Below are positions 28,908 through 39,600 of a stretch of 64,000 bases of DNA, one piece after another. This stretch comes from Spirabiliibacterium pneumoniae. Lineage in GTDB: Bacteria > Pseudomonadota > Gammaproteobacteria > Enterobacterales > Pasteurellaceae. Under the pieces are notes generated by a model. The model saw only the letters and a program-made list of their open reading frames with translations. It made no database searches and was not told the origin of the DNA. Position 1 is the stretch's first letter. Every line of letters begins with the position of its first letter. The DNA is taken from the NCBI RefSeq assembly GCF_014884995.1, contig NZ_JABMII010000005.1, forward strand, positions 78,580 to 142,579, read 5' to 3'. Made by a program: the position numbers and the translations under genes.

Positions 28908-30227
28908 TTAGAGTTGTTGGTAGACTTTCAGTGCGTAGGAGTCTGACATGCCAGCGATGTAGTCGCAGATAACGCGCTGTTTGTCGCTGTCTTGTGCTGT
29001 GCACCAGCGATTGGCGGTGTTAGTTGGCAGCAGGCGTTCAGGATCGGCGGCAAATATTTGAAACAGTTCAGTTAGAATGCGCTGCCCTTTGTATTCAATG
29101 CGTTGTGTGTTGACATGACGAATGACGTAATCGCGCACGAAAATTTTGAAAATTTGCAACACTTCGATTACCTCGTCAGGCAGTTCGGCGTTGAAGCGTA
29201 AAAGTGCGGTTTGAAAAGGGGGTTGCACTTTCCAACGCACAGCAGTGATGAAAAAATTGACTAGCGCCCCAATCGCATTTTTGCGCTCAAAGTGCCGTGT
29301 GGAAAAAAGATTTTCCGTTAAACTGTCAATATGCACTCGTATCCACTGAGAATGGCACTGTTTAAGCTGCGCGAGTGCCTGTTGCCAATGTTGGAGGTTA
29401 ACCATCCCGACCACAATAGCATCTTCAAGATCGTGCACGGCATAGGCGATGTCGTCTGCCAGCTCCATAATTGAGCAATCTAGGGATTTGTAATAAGTTT
29501 TCACATGTTGATCGGTACTCGTACGTGGCTGTGTGCGACAAAATTCTTGCCGTTCTTCTTCTCCCAGCGGGCTGAGCACCCAATCAAAAATCGCTTGATC
29601 ATCACGAAAAATCCCTTTGCCTGGCCGCCATTGGCGCATATTGATATAACGTGGGTCGCGCGCATTTTGGGCGGGCAGCTGGGCGTATTGTGGTGAGGTT
29701 TCATCTAATATGGCGGGATATTTCACCACACCAAGCAGCGTACGGCGAGTGAGGTTCATACCCGCGTGTTGTGTGTAAGGCTCAAGTTTAGTGAGAATGC
29801 GAAATGTCTGTGCATTGCCTTCAAAACCGCCGTGTTGCCACATCATATAATTAAGCGCAACCTCGCCACCATGCCCAAATGGCGGATGGCCAATGTCGTG
29901 GGCAAAACACAACGATTCCACCAGTGAGATTGCAGGCAAGGCCGCTTTAGCTTGTGTAGCTAACTCGACATCACCCAGTTGCGCGAGCACGTCGCCTTGC
30001 TTAAGCTGCATGCGCAAGCTGCTGCCAATTTGAGCTACTTCTAACGAATGCGTCAAGCGTGTGCGATAAAAGTCATTTTCACCCACCGCGTGAATTTGTG
30101 TTTTGGCTTGCAAACAACGAAATGCCGCAGAGTGCAAAAGCCGCCCGCGGTCTCGCTGAAATGGCGAGCGATAGTCATTATCGCGCGCGTTGTCTGCTTG
30201 AATTCTTGCTGCCCATTCCCGTTGCAT
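28908..30227 (-). CDS. dgt: dNTP triphosphohydrolase, Dgt family (HD domain)
   Basis: Hydrolyses deoxynucleoside triphosphates to nucleoside and triphosphate. The 439-residue protein begins with the conserved [20 protein letters not shown] and carries the metal-binding HD motif in [16 protein letters not shown] near residue 113. The later [14 protein letters not shown] supplies the fourth metal ligand. It resembles the dGTPase-like protein of H. influenzae; substrate preference is not predictable. It is monocistronic. Confidence 0.93.
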   Translation of the reverse strand: MQREWAARIQADNARDNDYRSPFQRDRGRLLHSAAFRCLQAKTQIHAVGENDFYRTRLTHSLEVAQIGSSLRMQLKQGDVLAQLGDVELATQAKAALPAISLVESLCFAHDIGHPPFGHGGEVALNYMMWQHGGFEGNAQTFRILTKLEPYTQHAGMNLTRRTLLGVVKYPAILDETSPQYAQLPAQNARDPRYINMRQWRPGKGIFRDDQAIFDWVLSPLGEEERQEFCRTQPRTSTDQHVKTYYKSLDCSIMELADDIAYAVHDLEDAIVVGMVNLQHWQQALAQLKQCHSQWIRVHIDSLTENLFSTRHFERKNAIGALVNFFITAVRWKVQPPFQTALLRFNAELPDEVIEVLQIFKIFVRDYVIRHVNTQRIEYKGQRILTELFQIFAADPERLLPTNTANRWCTAQDSDKQRVICDYIAGMSDSYALKVYQQL

Positions 30228-30381
30228 AGCTCGCCTTATCTCGCTGAAATAAATTGAAATTATAACCCGAATTGGCTCAAATTCAATCAGATTACTTGCA
30301 AGGCCAAGCGCAAAAGACTAAAATTGCCGCCCCTATACCGCACTTTGGTATAGCCTGACCTGACATCAGAAGAGACAATTT

Positions 30382-31749
30382 ATGACCACACACAAACCCG
30401 AGCTGCTTTCTCCTGCAGGCTCGCTGAAAAATATGCGCTATGCGTTTGCTTACGGCGCAGATGCCGTTTATGCGGGGCAACCGCGTTATAGTTTGCGCGT
30501 ACGCAATAATGAATTCAACCATGCCAATCTCAAAATCGGGATTGACGAAGCCCACGCGCTGGGCAAGAAATTTTATGTGGTGGTAAATATCGCCCCGCAC
30601 AATTCAAAGTTAAAAACCTTTATTCGTGACTTAACCCCTGTGGTGGAAATGCAGCCTGATGCCTTGATTATGTCCGACCCAGGCCTGATTATGCTAGTGC
30701 GTGAGCATTTCCCAGATATGCCGATTCATCTTTCTGTGCAAGCCAATGCGGTGAACTGGGCAAGCGTGAAATTTTGGCAACAAATGGGGCTAACGCGTGT
30801 GATTTTATCGCGCGAACTTTCCCTTGATGAAATCGCCGAAATTCGCACGCAAGTGCCTGAAATGGAGCTAGAAGTGTTTGTTCATGGCGCACTTTGCATG
30901 GCCTATTCAGGGCGCTGTTTGCTCTCAGGTTATATCAATAAGCGTGACCCTAACCAAGGTACCTGCACCAACGCCTGCCGCTGGGAATATAACGTTAAAG
31001 AAGGACAGGAAAATGAATTAGGTGAAATTGTGGACGCGAGTGAGCGGATTGACGTAAAAAATATTACGCCAACGTTAGGCGAAGGCCCGAGCACTGACAA
31101 AGTGTTTTTGCTCACTGAAGCCCAACGACCTGATGAAGAAATGACCGCATTTGAAGATGAGCACGGCACTTACATCATGAACTCCAAAGACCTGCGCGCC
31201 GTGCAGCACGTGGAGCGCCTGACCGCACTTGGTGTACACTCGCTGAAAATTGAAGGGCGCACCAAATCTTTTTATTACTGCGCGCGCACAGCCCAAGTTT
31301 ACCGCAAGGCAATTGATGATGCCGCAGCTGGCAAGCCGTTTGATGAAAGTTTGATGTCCACGCTTGAATCCCTTGCACATCGTGGCTATACGGAAGGCTT
31401 TTTGCGCCGCCACACCCATGATGAATATCAAAATTATGATTACGGCTATTCCATTTCCGACAAGCAACAGTTTGTGGGCGAATTTACTGGCGTGCGGAAA
31501 GACAATCTCGCTGAAGTGGCTGTGAAAAACAAGTTTTTGCTCGGTGATGAAGTCGAAATGATGACGCCACAGGGAAATATCGTATTTAAGATCGAAAAGA
31601 TGTTTAACCGCAAAGGTGAATGCGTTGACGCGGCTCTTGGTGACGGGCATTTTGTCTTTTTAGCGGTGCCAGCGGATTTGGATCTCAATTATGCTTTATT
31701 GATGCGTAATTTGGTGAATACGAACACCCGCAATCCGCATAATAAATAA
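30382..31749 (+). CDS. trhP: tRNA hydroxylation protein TrhP (peptidase U32 family, YegQ)
   Basis: U32-family protein required, with TrhO, for 5-hydroxyuridine formation at the tRNA wobble position. The 455-residue protein has the N-terminal LLSPAGSLKNMRYAFAYGAD and the cysteine-rich core ALCMAYSGRCLLSGY...CTNACRW that is believed to hold an iron-sulfur cluster. The length matches E. coli YegQ (453). It is followed by a hairpin of paired uptake signals. Confidence 0.92.
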   Translation: MTTHKPELLSPAGSLKNMRYAFAYGADAVYAGQPRYSLRVRNNEFNHANLKIGIDEAHALGKKFYVVVNIAPHNSKLKTFIRDLTPVVEMQPDALIMSDPGLIMLVREHFPDMPIHLSVQANAVNWASVKFWQQMGLTRVILSRELSLDEIAEIRTQVPEMELEVFVHGALCMAYSGRCLLSGYINKRDPNQGTCTNACRWEYNVKEGQENELGEIVDASERIDVKNITPTLGEGPSTDKVFLLTEAQRPDEEMTAFEDEHGTYIMNSKDLRAVQHVERLTALGVHSLKIEGRTKSFYYCARTAQVYRKAIDDAAAGKPFDESLMSTLESLAHRGYTEGFLRRHTHDEYQNYDYGYSISDKQQFVGEFTGVRKDNLAEVAVKNKFLLGDEVEMMTPQGNIVFKIEKMFNRKGECVDAALGDGHFVFLAVPADLDLNYALLMRNLVNTNTRNPHNK

Positions 31750-31752
31750 TAC

Positions 31753-31776
31753 AAAGTGCGGTTTGACCGCACTTTT
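31753..31776. terminator. Inverted uptake-signal terminator after trhP
   Basis: AAAGTGCGGT (31753-31762) and ACCGCACTTTT (31766-31776) form a 10-base-pair stem with a very short loop, ending in four Ts. Confidence 0.75.
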
Positions 31777-31790
31777 ACTTCAAAATAAAA

Positions 31791-31806
31791 TGTAACCTAG
31801 CTCACA
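31791..31806 (+). promoter_or_regulatory. Putative CRP site upstream of the SLC13 transporter
   Basis: TGTAACCTAGCTCACA matches the CRP consensus with one mismatch in the left half. It is 75 bases upstream of the transporter start, compatible with catabolite control of dicarboxylate uptake. Confidence 0.5.
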
Positions 31807-31880
31807 CATCTGAGAAAAGGGCTTTCCCATCTTGTTGCAAATATGTTAAAAATAGTCAATATCACACTCAGGACGCTGTT

Positions 31881-33269
31881 ATGACAACATCTCTTTGGCA
31901 ACAACTGAAACCTTATCGCAGCGGCATTATCTTTTTGCTTGATGTCGTGCTGTTATTTATTTTAATCAATATATTGCCGTTCTCCCCGACAGAAAACCGC
32001 GGGCTGGCATTACTGTGTTTTATCGGCATTTTATGGCTCACCGAGGCGTTTAATATTACTGTCACCTCGTTAATGGTGCCTGTCATGGCCATTTTACTTG
32101 GGCTTATCAACACCAAAGCCGCGCTGGCGCCTTTTGCCACGCCGATTATTTTTATGTTCTTCGGTGGCTTTGTGCTGGCGGCGGTACTACGTTTACAAGA
32201 ATTGGATAAGTTGATCGCGCACTATATTATCCGCCTTGCTGGCGGCAATTTAGCTCTCACGGTGGTTTATCTATTCACCGTTACCGCCTTTTTATCTATG
32301 TGGATCAACAATACCGCCGTTGCAGCCATGATGCTGCCACTCACGCTTGGCTTACTGCGCGATATTGACTACAAACAAAACCGCTCTTTGTATATTTTTA
32401 TTCTGCTCGGTATGGCATTTAGTTCCAGCATCGGTGGCATCGGAACATTAATTGGCAGTGCGCCGAATGCCATTCTCGCCTCACAGTTAGACATCACATT
32501 TGCCGAGTGGCTGAAATACGGTTTTCCAGTGATGATGCTATTGATGCCGTCGATGATCATCGCCCTGTGGCTTATTCTGCGCCCTAATTTTAAAATCCAT
32601 TTTTCCTTTAATATGGAAAAAGTGGTTTTGGATCGGCAAAAATGGCTGACCTTGATCATCTTTGGCATCACCGCACTTATCCTTGTGTTCAGCTCACTAC
32701 TCAACCCCGTGCTGACGCAAGTGCTCAACCTCAGCGAAAAAATTCAAAGTTTCGATAGCATCATCGCATTAAGTGCGGTTGTTGCGCTCACCGCCAGTGG
32801 GGTTGCCCGCTGGAGTGAAGTGCAAAAGCATGTGGAATGGGGGGTGCTGCTGCTCTTCGGCGGCGGGCTGACGTTAAGTGTAGTGCTGAAAAGCTCAGGC
32901 GCTAGCCATATTTTGGCCGACAGCATCGTGCAGTTTATCGGTAATAAACATTGGCTGATGATCACCATCGTGCTGACCTGTTTTATTATCTTTTTAACGG
33001 AGTTTACCTCCAACACCGCCAGCGCCGCGCTGCTGATGCCTATTTTTATTTCCGTGGCTGACAGCCTGAATGCGCCGCCCATTGCGCTTGCGGCCATTAT
33101 CGCCTGTGGTGCCAGCTGTGCCTTTATGCTCCCAATAGCCACACCACCTAACGCTATTGTCTATTCGACGGGCTATATCAAGCAATCCGATATGGCTAAA
33201 GTGGGGATTGTACTTAATGTATTCTGTGTGCTGGTGATAGGGCTTTTGGCCTACTACTTCTGGCTATAA
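31881..33269 (+). CDS. DASS/SLC13-family anion symporter
   Basis: Inner-membrane Na+-coupled transporter of the divalent-anion family, which imports dicarboxylates or sulfate. The 462-residue protein has about 11-13 hydrophobic segments and the two repeated SNT signatures of the family: MWINNTAVAAMMLPL in the first half and EFTSNTASAALLMPIF in the second. The paired TIGGIGTLIGSAPN and MLPIATPPNA loops are intact. Substrate cannot be assigned. It stands alone with its own CRP-like site. Confidence 0.9.
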   Translation: MTTSLWQQLKPYRSGIIFLLDVVLLFILINILPFSPTENRGLALLCFIGILWLTEAFNITVTSLMVPVMAILLGLINTKAALAPFATPIIFMFFGGFVLAAVLRLQELDKLIAHYIIRLAGGNLALTVVYLFTVTAFLSMWINNTAVAAMMLPLTLGLLRDIDYKQNRSLYIFILLGMAFSSSIGGIGTLIGSAPNAILASQLDITFAEWLKYGFPVMMLLMPSMIIALWLILRPNFKIHFSFNMEKVVLDRQKWLTLIIFGITALILVFSSLLNPVLTQVLNLSEKIQSFDSIIALSAVVALTASGVARWSEVQKHVEWGVLLLFGGGLTLSVVLKSSGASHILADSIVQFIGNKHWLMITIVLTCFIIFLTEFTSNTASAALLMPIFISVADSLNAPPIALAAIIACGASCAFMLPIATPPNAIVYSTGYIKQSDMAKVGIVLNVFCVLVIGLLAYYFWL

Positions 33270-33271
33270 TA

Positions 33272-33295
33272 CAAAGTGCGGTTAACCGCACTTTG
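33272..33295. terminator. Perfect 24-base palindrome made from two uptake signals
   Basis: The 24 bases from CAAAGTGCGGTT to AACCGCACTTTG are a perfect palindrome between the convergent transporter and yfbR. It can form a stem of ten pairs with a tight loop, but lacks a following T run. Confidence 0.55.
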
Positions 33296-33296
33296 A

Positions 33297-33911
33297 TCAC
33301 AGGGCGAATTCATCTATCGCTTTGCCAAAGCTCGGAACAAAGACATCAAGAAAATAGGCCATTTCTTCGCTTTGCCATTGGGCCAAAAGCCTCTCTAAGC
33401 GCACTAGGGCAGGTTTGAACTCTTGGTTGCCATGCGCAAGCTCCGCTTTGGCTTTAATAAACGCGCAAATCACATCAGCTTGCTTAACCAAATGATGCGT
33501 TTGCGCATCAATATGCTCACTGCATAAAATTGGCATAAAATCCGCCTGCAGTTCCGCAGGCAGCAACGAAAGCAAATGCCGCTCAGCCTGCACTTCAATT
33601 TCTTTATAGGCACTGGTGATTTCTGGGTTGAAATACTTCACAGGCGTTGGCAAATCGCCCGTAAAAATTTCACTCGTATCGTGATAAAGTGCGACAAGGG
33701 CAATTTTTTCGGGATTCACGTCGCCATTGAAAAAGCGATTTTTAATGACCGCCAGCGCATGCGCCACCAGTGCAACTTGTAAGCTATGCTCTGCTAGATT
33801 TTCATTCTCAATTTTGCGCATTAACGACCAACGTTGAATCAACTTTAAACGGTCAAGGCAGGCAAAAAAATGACTAACAGGTGGACCGCACTTTGTTTTT
33901 TCACTATTCAC
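33297..33911 (-). CDS. yfbR: 5'-deoxynucleotidase YfbR (HD domain)
   Basis: Removes phosphate from deoxynucleoside 5'-monophosphates. The core begins at SHFFACLDRLKLIQRW and has the HD signatures ENLAEHSLQVALVAHA and LYHDTSEIFTGDLPTPVK. There is no ATG near the expected N terminus; the residue before SHFF is a GTT valine. The best candidate start is GTG at 33911, about ten bases after a GGAG; a TTG at 33929 is the alternative. Either adds about 16-22 residues, including a complete uptake signal, to the family N terminus. The start overlaps degS by eight bases. Confidence 0.85.
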   Translation of the reverse strand: MNSEKTKCGPPVSHFFACLDRLKLIQRWSLMRKIENENLAEHSLQVALVAHALAVIKNRFFNGDVNPEKIALVALYHDTSEIFTGDLPTPVKYFNPEITSAYKEIEVQAERHLLSLLPAELQADFMPILCSEHIDAQTHHLVKQADVICAFIKAKAELAHGNQEFKPALVRLERLLAQWQSEEMAYFLDVFVPSFGKAIDEFAL

Positions 33912-34962
33912 TTCTTGGGTACTCCGCAATCGTTACAGGCACATCAATCACCTTGCCTAAGCGCTCAATTTGTACATTCACTTGGCTGTCGGGTTTCATT
34001 TCTGCAATTTTTTGCATCAGCTGTGTTGGAGAATTGACTTTTTGGTGGTCAAAAAGCGTGATCAAATCCCCTGGTAAAATGCCCGCACGCGCCGCAGGGC
34101 CGTTGGGCGTAACGGCCGTAACCAGCACCCCTTGTTTGTTCAACCCGAGTTGCTCATCGTTATTATAAAAAATCTGGCTCTCCACCCCAAAAAAGCCGCG
34201 AATGACACGCCCATCTTTGATGATTTTATCCAAAATCGTATCCGCAATGCTCACAGGAATAGCAAAGCTCAAGCCTTCAGCAATTTCGTTTTGATCTTTG
34301 CCCAGTGTTAAGGTGTTGATTCCAACCAGTTCGCCTGCGGTGTTGATCAGCGCCCCCCCTGAATTGCCGCGGTTAATCGACGCATCGGTTTGGATAAAAT
34401 TCTGCCGCCCAATTTCACCCAATGCGCTGCGACCAAGTGCACTGATAATCCCTTGGCTCACGCTTTGCCCTAGATTATAAGGATTGCCAATGGCAAGCGC
34501 TACATCGCCCACATGCGGCTGACGTTTATCGTTTTGCGGAATAGTGGGCAGATTATCCGCCTCAATTTTTAACACCGCCAAATCCGTCAGGGAATCCGAG
34601 CCGATTAAATGGGCTTCAAAAATTTGCCCGTTTTGCAACGCCACGACAATTTGATCGGCATTTTCGATCACATGACGGTTAGTAAGAATATAGCCATTTT
34701 TGCGCATAATTACCCCTGATCCGAGGTTATTAACCCGCAGTTGATCGCCTTGATCTTGATCTAAAGTGCGGTTTTGTAGCGATTGGTTATACACGTTCAC
34801 CACCGCGGGAGCCGCGATACGCACGGCATCAGAATAACTGACAATCTCGCCACTTTTATGCCAAAAGGCGCTATCACGTTTTTCAATTAACGGCAATGCC
34901 AGCAGCACAATCGCCGCCGCACACAGCCCAACCACCACCGCTTGTATGATTTTTTTTAGCAT
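33904..34962 (-). CDS. degS: Stress-sensor serine protease DegS
   Basis: Inner-membrane-anchored periplasmic protease that cuts RseA when misfolded porins bind its PDZ domain, releasing sigma-E. The 352-residue protein has one N-terminal membrane helix (about 5-25), the catalytic triad His97, Asp127 and Ser201 (in INRGNSGGALIN), and a single PDZ domain near 265-345. It has the shape of DegS, not the two-PDZ DegP/Q. It overlaps the end of ribD by seven bases, forming an nrdR-ribD-degS-yfbR unit. Confidence 0.95.
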   Translation of the reverse strand: MLKKIIQAVVVGLCAAAIVLLALPLIEKRDSAFWHKSGEIVSYSDAVRIAAPAVVNVYNQSLQNRTLDQDQGDQLRVNNLGSGVIMRKNGYILTNRHVIENADQIVVALQNGQIFEAHLIGSDSLTDLAVLKIEADNLPTIPQNDKRQPHVGDVALAIGNPYNLGQSVSQGIISALGRSALGEIGRQNFIQTDASINRGNSGGALINTAGELVGINTLTLGKDQNEIAEGLSFAIPVSIADTILDKIIKDGRVIRGFFGVESQIFYNNDEQLGLNKQGVLVTAVTPNGPAARAGILPGDLITLFDHQKVNSPTQLMQKIAEMKPDSQVNVQIERLGKVIDVPVTIAEYPRSE

Positions 34963-36101
34963 GGTGTATCCTCACTTTTCGCGCGGTAAGTCAACTTAAT
35001 GTCGTCCCCAAATATTTCACTACTGCATAATGTAAAGTGCGGTGCGCCTGCAAGGGTATGCACATCAGGCAAATGACACAAGCCTTGAGCTTGATCGCCC
35101 AATAATTTCGGCGCGATATAAACGATCAATTCGTCCACAACGCCTGCGGAAATTAGCGAGCCTGCCAAATTAGCGCCCGCTTCAACCCACAATAAATTAA
35201 TCTCTTTTTCACCGAGCACTCGCATAAGTTCTAGCAACTGTGGCTTATTTGAAGGCAGTTGTAACGCGCTGCAAAATGCGGGGAAAGCACTCAGATCTCG
35301 CTCTAGGCTATCCGATCCCACCAACCAAACCGCACTTTGTGCGTCAAAGAGTTGCAAATTTGGACGAATGCGGTGTTTAGAATCCATAATAATCCGAATG
35401 GGCTGGCGCAACATCCCTTCAGCGTAACGCGCCTGCGTTGCATTGGGCAGCTCAGCCCAGCGCACCGTCAAACTTGGATTATCCACCAGCACTGTGCCAC
35501 TCGCCGACAAAATGGCACACGCGCTCGCACGATGGGTTTGCACGTCTTGACGCGATTGGGCATTGGTGATCCATTTGCTCTCACCACTGGCAGTGGCAGT
35601 TTTGCCGTCAATGGTCATTGCCATTTTCAGTTGCACATAAGGCCGCCCTGTGCGCATGCGTTTGAGAAAACCTTTATTTTGCACCTCCGCTTGCTCCGCA
35701 AGCAGCCCGACATCCACTTGAATGCCCGCATCACGCAAACGTTGAATACTTTTGCCAGCCACTTTTGGATTTGGATCTTCAAGCGCAATAACCACGCGCG
35801 CCACATTCGCAGCCAAAATGCGATCAACACACGGCGGCGTGCGCCCAGTGTGCGCGCAAGGCTCAAGGGTGACATAAATCGTGGCTCCACGCGGATTGAT
35901 ACAGCGCCGCGCGCAATCTTGCAACGCCACCACTTCAGCATGCGCCTCGCCTGCTTTTTGGTGGTAGCCTTCGCCGATAATCTCGCCATTTTTGACAATC
36001 ACGCAGCCCACCATCGGGTTTGGGCTGGTGGTAAATTGCCCCAGCCACGCAAGATCAATAGCGCGCTGCATCGCTTTGCGATCAAATTCTGCCGCTGTCA
36101 T
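34956..36101 (-). CDS. ribD: Bifunctional riboflavin deaminase/reductase RibD
   Basis: Carries out the second and third steps of riboflavin synthesis. About 381 residues; the N-terminal deaminase domain has the zinc motifs HAEVVAL and PCAHTGRTPPC, and the C-terminal reductase domain starts near residue 145 (RPYVQLKMAMTIDGKTA). The ATG at 36101 follows AGGA and begins one base after the nrdR stop; an in-frame GTG at 36116 is not favoured. The nrdR-ribD order is conserved in enterobacteria. Confidence 0.97.
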   Translation of the reverse strand: MTAAEFDRKAMQRAIDLAWLGQFTTSPNPMVGCVIVKNGEIIGEGYHQKAGEAHAEVVALQDCARRCINPRGATIYVTLEPCAHTGRTPPCVDRILAANVARVVIALEDPNPKVAGKSIQRLRDAGIQVDVGLLAEQAEVQNKGFLKRMRTGRPYVQLKMAMTIDGKTATASGESKWITNAQSRQDVQTHRASACAILSASGTVLVDNPSLTVRWAELPNATQARYAEGMLRQPIRIIMDSKHRIRPNLQLFDAQSAVWLVGSDSLERDLSAFPAFCSALQLPSNKPQLLELMRVLGEKEINLLWVEAGANLAGSLISAGVVDELIVYIAPKLLGDQAQGLCHLPDVHTLAGAPHFTLCSSEIFGDDIKLTYRAKSEDTPC

Positions 36102-36102
36102 A

Positions 36103-36567
36103 TTAATCCTTGTCACTTTCTTCTGTTAGCTTGGCAATTTCATCGCCAAATTGTTGAATATCATCAAAACTCAAATACACTGAAGCAAAGCGAATATAGG
36201 CCACTTTATCAAGTTTTTTCAGCTCATTCATCACCAGCGTGCCCACAAATTGGCTGGGCACTTCACGCTCGCCGGTAGCTTGCAGTTCATGGATAATGTG
36301 ATTGACCGCTTTTTGTACATCTTCTTCGCTTACAGGGCGTTTTTCCAGCGCACGGGACAGGCCCGCGCGTAATTTATCTTCATCGAAAGGCTCGCGATTA
36401 CCGTTATTTTTAATCACTTTGGGAATAATCAACTCCGCCGATTCAAAGGTGGTAAAGCGCTCACGGCATTGCAAGCATTCCCGCCGACGGCGCACTTGAT
36501 AGCCATCAGAAACAAGGCGTGAGTCAATGACTTTGGTATCAATTGCAGAACAAAATGGACAGTGCAT
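36103..36567 (-). CDS. nrdR: Ribonucleotide reductase repressor NrdR
   Basis: Represses ribonucleotide reductase operons, sensing ATP/dATP. About 154 residues; the zinc ribbon has Cys3, Cys6, Cys31 and Cys34, followed by the ATP-cone domain ([18 protein letters not shown]). The ATG at 36567 follows AGGAGA; the longer frame to 36615 would add residues before the zinc ribbon and is rejected. Confidence 0.97.
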   Translation of the reverse strand: MHCPFCSAIDTKVIDSRLVSDGYQVRRRRECLQCRERFTTFESAELIIPKVIKNNGNREPFDEDKLRAGLSRALEKRPVSEEDVQKAVNHIIHELQATGEREVPSQFVGTLVMNELKKLDKVAYIRFASVYLSFDDIQQFGDEIAKLTEESDKD

Positions 36568-36602
36568 AGGCTCTCCTGATAATTTTACGTTCAACATACC
36601 AC

Positions 36603-36649
36603 AGATTGACCGCACTTTTAAGGAGAAAAATAGTAAGTGCGGTCAATCT
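36603..36649. repeat. 15-base inverted repeat built on uptake signals
   Basis: AGATTGACCGCACTT (36603-36617) and AAGTGCGGTCAATCT (36635-36649) are perfectly complementary, with a 17-base loop. The repeat fills the gap between the hrpA stop and nrdR. There is no T run on either side. Confidence 0.7.
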
Positions 36650-36657
36650 CAAAGCGG

Positions 36658-39600
36658 TTAGCTTTGGGCGTGAATGGCGTTGAGCACGCGTTTATCGGAA
36701 ATGGGATACGGCGTGCCTAATTGCTGAGCAAACAAGCTCACGCGCAGCTCTTCAATCATATAGCGAATTTCCGCCACTTCATCGCTCACAGGCTTAGATT
36801 TCGGCAATTTTGCCAGCAGCTGCTGATAGGCTTGTGCCACCTTTTCCACTCGCAGCATATTGGCGCGATCGCGATTAACATCCACCGTCAATTTATCAAG
36901 GCGTTTTTCGACCGCTTTTAAATAGCGTAGTAAATCCTTCAAACGCTCCACACCAGTTTGCTGCACAAAGTGCGGGTAGATCAGCCCTGCAAGCTGTGTT
37001 TTAATATCCGACAGAGCGAACGCCATGGTGAAATCCAGTTTACCTTTCAGCCGCTTACTGAGTTGGAAATTAAGGTTTAAAATTTGCTCGACCTGTTCAG
37101 CAATCGCTACCGTCGTCTCGTTGAGGTGCTCACGCACATAATCACGCAATCGCTCAAATTCCAATTCCTGCCACACCACGCCACCAAAATCAGCAATCAA
37201 TTTATCCACTGCTGCGGCGATACAATCGTCAATCAACGCTAACACGTGCCCAAATGGCGTGAAATACAGGCCGAGTTTTGCTTTATTGGGTAGTTTTTCG
37301 TGTAAATATTTAATAGGCGATGGCACATTGAGCAATAATAAGCGACGCAAGCCTGCCTGCATAGCGCGCTGTTGCTCAAACTCGGTTTCAAACAGTTTAA
37401 TCCCCACCGCATCGCGTTCGTCCACCAGCGCAGGGTAAGCCTTGACGCTGTAGCCGCGTTTTTTCTGTTCATAAAAGTGCGGTAGCGTGTCGAAATTCCA
37501 AATATGAATGCCACTTTGCTCAATACCATCATCTGCCACCTCAGAAAGCGTAGCCTGCACTTTGTCTTTCAAGGCAAATTTCAGTGCGTCTAAATCCGTG
37601 CTCTCATCAATTTTACGCCCTTTATCGTCCACAATGCGAAACGTCATTCGCAAATGTGCGGGCAGTTGCTCAACATGCCATTCATCACTCTCAACCAAAA
37701 CACCTGTCATGCGTCGCAACGCTTGACTCAGGCTTTCAATCAGCGGCTGACTTATCGGTTCAACACGCGCAAGAAAGGCCTCAGCATAATTTGGCGCGGG
37801 GACAAAATTACGACGCAGTGATTTTGGTAGCCCTTTGATTAACGCCACCACTAATTCACGCCGAAGCCCTGGAATTTGCCAATCAAAGCCTCGCACATCA
37901 ATTTGGTTGAGCAATGCCAGCGGAATGTGCACCGTCACGCCGTCGGCGTCACTGCCGGGTTCAAATTGATAGCTGAGTTTAAGTTTAATGTCGCCTTGAT
38001 ACCAAAAATTCGGAAAATCAAGCTGACTGACCGTTTGCGCATCATCACGGGTTAAAAAGGATTTTTCAAAATTAAGCAGCTCAGGCTGTGTTTTTGATAC
38101 GCTTTGCCACCAGCGATCAAAATGCTTTTGCGACACCACTTCTTGCCCGATGCGCTGATCATAAAACGCAAATAGCTCTCGCTCGTCGACCAAAATATCC
38201 CGCCGACGGGATTTGTGCTCGAGATCTTCAATCTCACGGATCAGTTTTAAATTCTGGGCAAAAAACTTGTGTTTCGTGAGCCAGTTACCTTCCACTAATG
38301 CGGACTGAATAAAGATCTCACGGCTTTCAACAGGATCAATACGGCCATAATTCACAGGGCGGCTGACGACAATCGGCAGACCATAAAGAACTACCTTTTC
38401 TTGCGCAATAACCGCGCCTTTGTTTTTCTCCCAGTGTGGCTCACTGAAGCTGGATTTCACTAAGTGCGGTGCGAGCGGCTCAATCCATTCAGGCTCAATT
38501 TTGGCCACAGTGCGCCCCCAGAGCTTGCTGGTTTCTACAAGCTCCGCCACCATCACCCATTTCGGATTTTTCTTAAACAATGTCGAGTTGGGGAATATCG
38601 CAAAATGCGTATTGCGCGCACCGAGATATTGCTGCTTTTCCGCCTCTTTCATACCAATATGGGACAAAAGCCCCGTGAGCAGCGCTTGATGAATGGCGGC
38701 ATAATCAGCGGCCACACTGTTGATGTGCAGCCCCATTTCCCGCACGCTTAAGCGCAGCTGGTGATAAATATCCTGCCACTCGCGAATGCGCAAATAGTTT
38801 AAAAACTCCGCGCGGCACAGCTTACGAAATTGGTTGGCACTCAATGCCTTTTGCTGGGCTTGCAAATAATCCCACAAATTGAGATACGCAATAAAATCCG
38901 AACGCTCATCTAAAAAGCGACGATGTTTTTCATCACTGGCTTGTTGTTTATCTTGCGGGCGTTCGCGCACATCTTGAATGGACAGAGCGGAGACGATGAT
39001 CATCACCTCCCGTAGGCTGGCAAACTTGACCGCACTTAGCACCATTTTGCCAAGGCGCGGATCAACAGGCAATCCAGCCAAGCGTTTGCCATCGTCAGTC
39101 AGCACGCGCTTTTCACCCATGCGCGTTTTGATCGTTTTGAACGCCCGTAACTCTTCTAACAACTTGATCCCATCTTGGATATAACGCCTGTCGGGGGCGT
39201 CTACAAACGGAAAACGCTCAATATCATCCAGCCCAAGTGCGGTCATCTGCAAAATGACCGATGCCAAATTAGTGCGCAAAATTTCAGGGTCAGTAAACTC
39301 AGGGCGCGCATTAAAATCTTCTTCAGAATAAAGGCGGATACAGATGCCCTCACTCACCCGCCCGCAGCGGCCTTTGCGCTGGTTGGCGCTGGCTTGTGAA
39401 ATCGCCTCAATCGGCAAACGCTGCACCTTAGTGCGATAGCTATAACGAGAAATGCGCGCAAGCCCTGTATCAATCACATATTTAATGCCAGGCACCGTGA
39501 GCGAAGTTTCCGCCACGTTGGTCGCCAACACAATGCGGCTCGTGGACGTTGGGTGGAAAATTTTGTTTTGCTCTTGCGCGGAAAGGCGTGCATAAAGAGG

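Noticed and set aside
28828..28911. A 27-codon frame overlapping the candidate small RNA, ending in a hydrophobic stretch
   Set aside because: No ribosome site, and its ATG lies in the predicted -10; the terminator would be inside the frame.
35337..36278. A 313-codon frame opposite ribD
   Set aside because: It is Arg/His/Gln-rich, overlaps ribD and nrdR entirely and shows no known motif.
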